Source of the DNA: Rhodobacterales bacterium 34-62-10
GTDB lineage: Bacteria; Pseudomonadota; Alphaproteobacteria; Rhodobacterales; Rhodobacteraceae
Direction of reading: 5' to 3'
Length of the DNA: 5,084 nucleotides
Assembly: GCA_002282555.1 (NCBI GenBank)
Contig: NCJR01000165.1
Span: 1 to 5,084 of the forward strand
How positions within the stretch are numbered: position 1 is the stretch's first letter; each line of letters opens with the position of its first letter. The position numbers and the translations under genes were made by a program. The notes under the pieces were generated by a model, which was not told where the DNA came from, ran no database searches, and was given only the letters and a program-made list of their open reading frames with translations. Of the stretch, positions 1 to 4,072 are shown piece by piece.

Positions 1-421
1 CGGCCGCCTGATCGGACGCACCAAGGGCGGGATGAACTCGAAACTGCACGCGGTAACAGACGCGGCTGGCCGCCCACTGCGGATGTTTCTGACGGCCGGC
101 CAGCGGAGCGACTACATCGGCGCGCGGGCACTGCTGGACGGCCTTCCTCCCGCCGAACATATGCTGGCGGACCGTGGATATGATGCGGACTGGTATCGCG
201 AAGCCCTTGAAAAAAAGGGGATCAAGCCGTGCATCCCATCCCGAAAGAACCGCAAGATGCCGATCTCCTATGACGAAGCACGATACCGCAAGCGCCACAA
301 GATCGAGAACAGCTTCGCCCGGCTCAAGGATTGGCGGCGGGTCGCAACACGCTATGACAGGTGCCCGAAGGTCTTCCTGTCAGCATGCGCTTTGGCTGCC
401 GTCGTCATGTTCTGGTTATGA
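1..421 (+). CDS. IS5-family (IS427-like) transposase, C-terminal part, truncated by the window edge
   Basis: This is the catalytic C-terminal part of a DDE transposase that moves an insertion sequence by cut-and-paste. The frame is already open at base 2 and reads GRLIGRTKGG before the first in-window Met at 32, so the true start lies outside the window. Numbering from that Met, ADRGYD around residues 46-51 carries the second catalytic Asp (D47). YRKRHKIEN at 85-93 followed by K99 matches the Y(2)R(3)E(6)K signature of IS4/IS5 transposases, with E92 as the catalytic Glu. The end, FLSACALAAVVMFWL, is the usual hydrophobic tail of this group, so the C-terminus is intact. The first catalytic Asp would lie upstream of the window. 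Nothing seen is broken, but activity cannot be judged without the 5' part. Many IS427-like elements split the gene into two frames joined by -1 frameshifting; this would then be the second frame. Confidence 0.93.
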   Translation, partial: GRLIGRTKGGMNSKLHAVTDAAGRPLRMFLTAGQRSDYIGARALLDGLPPAEHMLADRGYDADWYREALEKKGIKPCIPSRKNRKMPISYDEARYRKRHKIENSFARLKDWRRVATRYDRCPKVFLSACALAAVVMFWL

Positions 422-434
422 ATCCTGACCCTAG
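1..434 (+). mobile_element. Right part of an IS5-family insertion sequence
   Basis: The transposase stop codon at 419-421 is followed by TGAATCCTGACCCTAG. From memory of related IS427-like elements, a terminal inverted repeat ending in CTAG sits directly after the stop. I therefore place the right end near 434, but this is an inference because the left end is not in the window for comparison. Base composition drops sharply to AT-rich sequence just after this point, which fits an element boundary. The target duplication cannot be checked. Confidence 0.5.
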
Positions 435-482
435 GCTCATGACAAATTAAATGCAATGCCTAAAATATCTTCTCTTCGAAAT

Positions 483-506
483 CATGAGCAATTATTCGCA
501 TGAGCA
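483..506. repeat. Direct repeat CATGAGCA, two copies, with an inverted partial copy nearby
   Basis: CATGAGCA occurs at 483-490 and 499-506, 16 bases start to start. GCTCATG at 435-441 is the reverse complement of CATGAGC. The copies lie next to the presumed IS end. No function is known to me; protein-binding sites or chance in AT-rich DNA are both possible. Confidence 0.4.
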
Positions 507-519
507 CATGCTAAACAAT

Positions 520-535
520 TAATCCATATGGATTA
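520..535. repeat. 16-bp perfect palindrome TAATCCATATGGATTA
   Basis: The sequence is fully self-complementary with no spacer and is AT-rich. Such a site could bind a dimeric regulator, but no promoter or gene start is evident beside it. It lies about 140 bases beyond the end of the XRE gene. Confidence 0.55.
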
Positions 536-618
536 TCTTACTGCTGCGCGGTGATCTATCATTAAAACCGCGACTCAACCAAATCGCAGAACAGGCTTGG
601 CAAACTATCCCGCATGTC

Positions 619-655
619 AAAAAATCCCAAGCAGCTAGTGCAGATGAGACTGCTT
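619..655 (-). terminator. Probable intrinsic terminator downstream of the XRE gene
   Basis: On the minus strand AAGCAG (655-650) pairs with CTGCTT (634-629) around a 15-base loop, followed by GGGA and a run of six T (624-619). It starts 18 bases past the stop codon at 674. The stem is short and the loop long, so strength is uncertain. The position and T-run fit the end of the leftward transcript, and they suggest the short XRE gene ends where it should instead of being cut off by the nearby element. Confidence 0.5.
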
Positions 656-673
656 CAAATCTACGCCCGTAAA

Positions 674-901
674 TTATTCAAAGCCATCAAAAAAGTAATG
701 AATATCAACATCAAGCGCTTTTGCCATATACCACAGACGGGATGCGCTTACACGGTTGGTGCCGGTTTCATATTTCTGAACCTGCTGGAATTTCACACCA
801 ACCGCCTGCCCAAGAGCTTGCTGCGTCAGGCCAAGCTTCCATCTGCGATGGCGGATTCTCTTGCCGACATAGGCATCAACAGGGTCAATATCCTCAGCCA
901 A
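674..901 (-). CDS. Small XRE-family helix-turn-helix regulator (75 residues)
   Basis: A small cytoplasmic DNA-binding protein of the Cro/CI (XRE) type. Residues 12-72 (VGKRIRHRRW through HYFFDGF) form a complete five-helix HTH_3 domain. LTQQALGQAVG (25-35) is the second helix and turn, VKFQQVQKYETG (36-47) is the recognition helix and turn, and NRVSASRLWYMAKALDV (49-65) follows. The likely start is TTG, since an in-frame TGA lies five codons upstream and no ATG or GTG intervenes; the ribosome site is weak. Alphaproteobacterial relatives that I recall usually have 50-60 more residues after the 'FFEGL' position, and here the protein stops at FFDGFE. A terminator-like hairpin directly follows, so the short form is probably natural. 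It lies 30 bases after the preceding leftward gene, as in an operon, and may repress that unit. The target is unknown. Confidence 0.85.
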   Translation of the reverse strand: MAEDIDPVDAYVGKRIRHRRWKLGLTQQALGQAVGVKFQQVQKYETGTNRVSASRLWYMAKALDVDIHYFFDGFE

Positions 902-931
902 GATCTCGTACTTTCACATGCTATAAAGGTT

Positions 932-1423
932 TCAGGCTGCGGACATGAATTCAGATATGTTCACGCAATATTTTACATCATCCGATGGAACTGGCGCAAG
1001 GAGAAGGTCTTTCGGCGAGATGTCCACATCTCCGGCAAGAAACTGTCCTTGCATGATGCTCCAGGCAGGTGACAAAATCATACCAAGTGCCGCACCATCA
1101 AAGGCCAGAATAGATGCATGACGCAGACAGCCAGACGTCGTTCCAACAATGAACTTTCTTACAACAGACAAGCCCTCGCCTTGCGGAACCGTGACGCCTG
1201 CAAGTTCGAAAGGCTGCGCGACAATAAAGCGTTGCATCTCTTTGTCGCCGGTCGCAATCCCCACACGCACCGGGGTCCTGTGCGATAGCTGATGGCACAT
1301 CTTTGTGACTGAAAAGGCCAGACCCTCCGGCCCGTTTATCAACGTGCGTTTCTTTGCAAAGACGGATGTGAAGCCATAAAGATCGACCCAATGCGCGGCG
1401 CTATAAGTGATGGTTTCGGTCAT
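932..1423 (-). CDS. Unrecognised 163-residue protein, first gene of a pair with an XRE regulator
   Basis: I do not recognise this family. The ATG at 1423-1421 is preceded by AGAGGA (1433-1428) four bases upstream, a good ribosome site. The protein looks globular and soluble, with no clear signal peptide or membrane segment. It mixes probable strands (PVRVGIATG at 51-59, FELAGVTVP at 72-80, LSVVRKFIVGTTSG at 85-98) with helical stretches, and has cysteines at 43, 99 and 153. ILAFDGAALGMIL (105-117) is the most hydrophobic part. The stop at 932-934 lies 30 bases before the XRE start, so the two are probably co-transcribed. The pairing suggests a regulated module, for example a regulator with its sensor, target or partner, but toxin-antitoxin or stress functions are not supported by any motif I can see. 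Codon use resembles that of the XRE gene. Confidence 0.7.
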   Translation of the reverse strand: MTETITYSAAHWVDLYGFTSVFAKKRTLINGPEGLAFSVTKMCHQLSHRTPVRVGIATGDKEMQRFIVAQPFELAGVTVPQGEGLSVVRKFIVGTTSGCLRHASILAFDGAALGMILSPAWSIMQGQFLAGDVDISPKDLLLAPVPSDDVKYCVNISEFMSAA

Positions 1424-1436
1424 GGCATCCTCTGCT

Positions 1437-1480
1437 ACATGGGCATGTCACCAAAGAGACATCGTTCGCAACATTGTCAA
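1437..1480 (-). promoter_or_regulatory. Candidate promoter and operator dyads upstream of the 163-residue gene
   Basis: On the minus strand a perfect TTGACA -35 box lies at 1480-1475. The matching -10 around 1457-1452 (TCTTTG or CTTTGG) is poor. Two dyads overlap the spacer and downstream part: ATGTC-N8-GACAT at 1445-1462 and ACATG-GG-CATGT at 1437-1448. Both lie between the -35 and the start codon, where an XRE-type repressor would block transcription. Autoregulation by the XRE protein is an inference from layout. Confidence 0.4.
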
Positions 1481-1489
1481 TTGGAACAG

Positions 1490-1819
1490 TCACTGAAAAA
1501 CCACCCGATAGCAAGTAGCGCGGCGAAGGCCAAAACAAGGTATGCTGGAGATGAAGATCCAGCAGTAGCGCTGCAAAGTCATCCCGTCAGCAGTCCAATT
1601 GCCAATCGGGATTTGGCATTGCGCGAGGATGTATGAGGTATTTGCAGGCTTGGCTATTGGTTGATCTGCAATCGTAGCGATATCTATGGGACCAAACACA
1701 TATCGACAGGTTCTTGATGTGGCCAAAGGACTCTCTTGGTGGATGATTGTCCCTGGCGCGCCGTCCGCAGAAGTGATGCAATCATTTATACTGTCTGCGA
1801 TGTCATCATGGGTGATCAC
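1490..1819 (-). CDS. Possible small hypothetical protein (109 residues)
   Basis: A leftward open frame starting at GTG (1819-1817) with AGAAGG a few bases upstream, which is a reasonable ribosome site. The stop at 1490-1492 lies 66 bases before the ATG of the next leftward gene and just before that gene's candidate -35 box. The sequence resembles no family I know, has several Cys and Trp residues, and shows no HTH, signal or membrane segment. The N-terminal two thirds look more protein-like than the C-terminal third. It may be a real first gene of the leftward cluster, a decayed gene, or chance. Frames on the other strand here look no better. Confidence 0.25.
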   Translation of the reverse strand: MITHDDIADSINDCITSADGAPGTIIHQESPLATSRTCRYVFGPIDIATIADQPIAKPANTSYILAQCQIPIGNWTADGMTLQRYCWIFISSIPCFGLRRATCYRVVFQ

Positions 1820-1926
1820 TGCACCTTCTGACCGAGATCGCGCCTCAACCTGGCCCCCGCATTCGCGTGGAACATTCCGATGGCTAGGATCAACATCCCT
1901 CTCTCCACACCTTTGGCCGCGGGCGA

Positions 1927-2336
1927 TCAGGTGAGCTTCGCCGATGTCGCCGATGTCGTCCTCAGAGGATCATAGAGGCCGGTGTAGGCGACCTGTGCGG
2001 CGCCAGATGACATGAAGGCAAGTGGACGGGCGTCATGATACAACGCGCGCGCTGAACCAAAGGAGGCCGAAACAGGCCGCCTCACTTCCCCCTCGAAGCG
2101 TACAGGGCCGCGCAGCCGGTACTGAGGCGCGTGCCCCCTGCGGCATGGATCTGTGCTGTTCCATGCGGCCAGATGTGCGAACTGGACCTGACGATGGGCA
2201 TGAGCAGCGTCTCGAAGCCCGGCGTGGCACAGATGCTGAAACGCAGATCGGACGACATCAAGCTGATCCCGGGGGGCGGCTCGTCCCATGGGTCACGCGG
2301 CAACCCGAGTGGACCGCAGTTTGAGGAAGAACCCAA
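1927..2336 (-). pseudogene. Possible frameshifted remnant of a GC-rich gene, family unknown
   Basis: Two leftward frames show coding-like third-position G/C preference in succession. The first runs from about 2282 to 2110 and reads like ISLMSSDLRFSICATPGFET with further sequence after it. The second continues from about 2121 to 1963 and includes YRLRGPVRFEGEVRRP and ALYHDARPLAFMSS, with a stop at 1927-1929. The switch near 2110-2121 suggests a single frameshift. Joined, they would give roughly 105 residues of a mixed strand-rich protein. I do not recognise the family, and no good start or ribosome site is seen. It could also be two chance frames in GC-rich DNA. Confidence 0.3.
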
Positions 2337-2348
2337 AAGCTGCAGATT

Positions 2349-2551
2349 GGGTGATATCGCCCATCGCGGCTGACCTATACGATGGCCACCCCCGGGAAGC
2401 AGGTGGATATCCTCCCCTGCAGACGCTGTGGTCAGTGGGGGCTATGGGACAACTCTGCGAGGGACGATATCCACTGTCATCATAGCCCATATTGGCCGGA
2501 ACCGGTAAGAGTATTTCAAGCGAAACTCACCTGTGCCGCCAAACCGATATC
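2349..2551. repeat. Cluster of four GATATC-centred sites, two with extended dyad symmetry
   Basis: GATATC occurs at 2353, 2406, 2466 and 2546, against one expected per about 4 kb in random sequence. The first sits in GGGTGATATCGCCC (2349-2362), a palindrome but for one T:G pair. The second and third lie in TGGATATCCTCCC (2404-2416) and GGGACGATATCCA (2461-2473), which are inverted copies matching at 12 of 13 bases. Aligned, three of the four read GATATC followed by S-Y-C-C. A binding-site cluster or mobile-element remnant is possible. Confidence 0.45.
2439..2488. repeat. Inverted repeat GGGCTATG / CATAGCCC
   Basis: GGGCTATG (2439-2446) and CATAGCCC (2481-2488) are perfect 8-base inverted copies flanking one GATATC site. 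CAGTGG (2433-2438) and CCACTG (2471-2476) can pair as an alternative. The competing pairings could form a structured RNA, but no T-run or flanking gene start supports a specific element. Confidence 0.35.
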
Positions 2552-2571
2552 TCATCGGTACCAGTTTGGCG
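2537..2571. repeat. Two-part hairpin downstream of the glycosyltransferase gene
   Basis: CGCCAAAC (2537-2544) pairs with GTTTGGCG (2564-2571), and inside it CGAT (2545-2548) pairs with ATCG (2554-2557). This gives 12 base pairs with a 6-base bulge and a 5-base loop. It begins about 55 bases past the glycosyltransferase stop on the leftward transcript. No T-run follows, so it is not a classical terminator; it could protect the 3' end of the message or be incidental. Confidence 0.35.
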
Positions 2572-2626
2572 CTTGTCGCGGGAGCACGATGCAACTGCGC
2601 GGCTGACGGCGACTGCAGACCAGTCT

Positions 2627-3847
2627 TCAATATGTATTGCCGCGCTCAATGGCTTGCCGGAAAAGCGTCAAGTAGCGACGCGCAACAACATCCAGGCGGT
2701 ACGCAAAGCCAGTCTGGCGCGCCGCGTGAGCGAGCGATTTACGCTGTGCCGGGTCATTGGCCAATTCAAGTATCACCTCGCTCCAGGCGGCAGGGCTGTC
2801 CGCCGCCAGGCGGCCGTTGAAACGGTCAATCAGTATCTCGGGCAGAAACCCGTCATGCGATCCTATAATGCACCCTCCCCGCGTCAGGATCTCCATGAAG
2901 CCCCAATTGGCAACGCCATAGCGTAGCGGGTAGGCGAAAATATCAATCTCGTTCAACTTCTGGACATAGGCTTCATAGGGAAGCTTCTGTACGAACGCGA
3001 TGCAGCGCGCCGCAGGAAACTGACGCAGCATATGTTCAACATAGGTCATCGCCTTGTCATCATGCTGCCTTTGCACATGCTGGGCCTCGTAGCCATATGA
3101 GGATGCGTTCGGATCACCCATGGCGACAAAGCGCAGATTATCTGCCTGCTTTTGCTCAACCATGAAGGCAACAGTGCGGATGAACCTGTCAATGCCCTTG
3201 GGATTTGACAGGTCCCGCGCCGCAAAGCCAACGGTAAGCTGCGACGTTCCCCCTGCGGGCTTCAATGGCTCAGACGGTGCAAAGCCCTCGAACTGTACTT
3301 CGATCTTGTCGCGCAATGGAGCGGGGATCATCGATTTGGCATGATAGCTCGGCACTATCGTGAGCGCACTGCGCAAGATCTGATGGTAGGTCAGCATCTC
3401 CATGTTCGGGTCAGCAAGTCGCTGACTTGGATCTGGCGGAAACGCAGCGTCATAGCCGTGAGCTCTATAGCTTGGAAACTCGACGTAGCTGACGACGGGA
3501 ATATCTGTTGTGTCATACAGCATGTGTGGGGCACCCCACATGGCATGAGCCACAATCAGATCCGGCTTGATCGTCTCAGGAAGCTGCTGCACCGCATCCA
3601 CGATGCCTTTCGCAATATGCGTGTTGCGCTCGAGCTTCCAGCGCAGGACATTTGGTGGTGTTCCGACAATCGGACCTGTGGGTTTGAAGGGCAGCAGGTT
3701 GATCGTCTTATGGGCGTAGGTCTGGTGATGACCTGGTGTGGTCATTTGCCAGACTTCGGCCAATTTGGCGCGATGCAGATATTCTGCAAGCCCGGTGTAT
3801 TGCCACGGATGGACTGCACTGATGAACAAAACGCGCGGCAATCTCAC
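2627..3847 (-). CDS. GT-B fold glycosyltransferase, family 4-like (406 residues)
   Basis: A cytoplasmic or peripheral membrane enzyme that transfers a sugar from a nucleotide-sugar donor to an acceptor, probably for an envelope or exported polysaccharide; donor and acceptor cannot be read from sequence. The N-terminal Rossmann-like half begins PRVLFISAVHPWQ (4-16) and includes PDLIVAHAMWG (95-105). The C-terminal half has VGFAARDLSNPKGIDRF (206-222), the usual donor-domain opening of family 4. Then come IDIFAYPLRYG (301-311) and GFMEILTRGGCIIGS (316-330) with LPEIL (335-339). E319 and E337 fit conserved Glu positions. The first Glu of the EX7E motif is replaced, since the residue eight before E319 is G311. 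The start is GTG, with GAGAGGG (3861-3855) seven bases upstream and an in-frame stop just before. No membrane segment is seen, and the length is usual for the family. No gene lies directly downstream, so it is probably a single-gene transcript. Confidence 0.92.
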   Translation of the reverse strand: MRLPRVLFISAVHPWQYTGLAEYLHRAKLAEVWQMTTPGHHQTYAHKTINLLPFKPTGPIVGTPPNVLRWKLERNTHIAKGIVDAVQQLPETIKPDLIVAHAMWGAPHMLYDTTDIPVVSYVEFPSYRAHGYDAAFPPDPSQRLADPNMEMLTYHQILRSALTIVPSYHAKSMIPAPLRDKIEVQFEGFAPSEPLKPAGGTSQLTVGFAARDLSNPKGIDRFIRTVAFMVEQKQADNLRFVAMGDPNASSYGYEAQHVQRQHDDKAMTYVEHMLRQFPAARCIAFVQKLPYEAYVQKLNEIDIFAYPLRYGVANWGFMEILTRGGCIIGSHDGFLPEILIDRFNGRLAADSPAAWSEVILELANDPAQRKSLAHAARQTGFAYRLDVVARRYLTLFRQAIERGNTY

Positions 3848-3886
3848 AGCAACACCCTCTCATCACAGCACTGCTCGGCCATTCTA
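3848..3886 (-). promoter_or_regulatory. Leader of the glycosyltransferase gene with a candidate -10 box
   Basis: TAGAAT at 3886-3881 on the minus strand matches five of six bases of TATAAT and lies 33 bases before the GTG start. No good -35 box is found at the right distance, so activator-dependent or non-standard recognition is possible. The ribosome site GAGAGGG is at 3861-3855. Confidence 0.3.
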
Positions 3887-4016
3887 CACGGGATTGATGA
3901 CTGTAACAGAGTTGACGGCAAAGGTTCACAAGCGAATTCAATGCCTTCGGATCATGTTCAGCGCATACCGTAAACATCTGCCCCTGCTTGAGCATGTCTT
4001 CTGGTGCACGATAGAA

Positions 4017-4042
4017 AATGCCGCCGCAGATGCGGCGGCATT
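4017..4042 (-). terminator. Strong intrinsic terminator of the repeat-protein gene
   Basis: AATGCCGCCGCA (4017-4028) and TGCGGCGGCATT (4031-4042) form a perfect 12-base stem with two central bases. On the minus strand it is followed by TTCTATC, making a TTTTC stretch at the stem base, and it starts 30 bases past the stop at 4073-4075. The plus-strand side also has CTTTTC, so it may work in both directions. It separates the repeat-protein transcript from the glycosyltransferase. Confidence 0.85.
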
Positions 4043-4072
4043 CTTTTCTGCGTCAACCCTGTTGAGGGCCAG

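Larger units (their letters stand above)
435..618. other. AT-rich non-coding stretch between the IS end and the terminator of the XRE gene
   Basis: No credible gene is visible on either strand. The stretch is clearly richer in A and T than the transposase on its left. It contains a direct repeat (483-506), a 16-bp palindrome (520-535), and a short inverted repeat CGCGGT (547-552) / ACCGCG (567-572) with a 14-base loop and no T-run. It could be a remnant of the pre-insertion intergenic region or a regulatory region for a gene interrupted by the element. Confidence 0.5.
1820..2626. other. Gene-poor gap with no intact gene
   Basis: About 800 bases between the leftward ORF at 1490-1819 and the stop of the glycosyltransferase. 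Several short frames are open on both strands but none has convincing protein content with a start and ribosome site. The left half contains a probable frameshifted remnant (1927-2336) and the right half contains clustered palindromes (2349-2571). No tRNA or recognised RNA was seen. Confidence 0.5.

Noticed and set aside
614..1072. A 152-codon rightward frame
   Set aside because: It lies antisense to the XRE gene and the 163-residue gene, whose frames have a recognisable domain and a ribosome site.
674..1423. Type II toxin-antitoxin pair
   Set aside because: The order and sizes allow it, but the 163-residue protein shows no toxin motif I recognise, so naming it would be a guess.
2492..2926. 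A 144-codon rightward frame at the 3' end of the glycosyltransferase
   Set aside because: Most of it is antisense to the conserved donor domain, and it shows no start signal.
3341..3973. A 210-codon rightward frame
   Set aside because: It overlaps the well-supported glycosyltransferase on the opposite strand and has no family resemblance.
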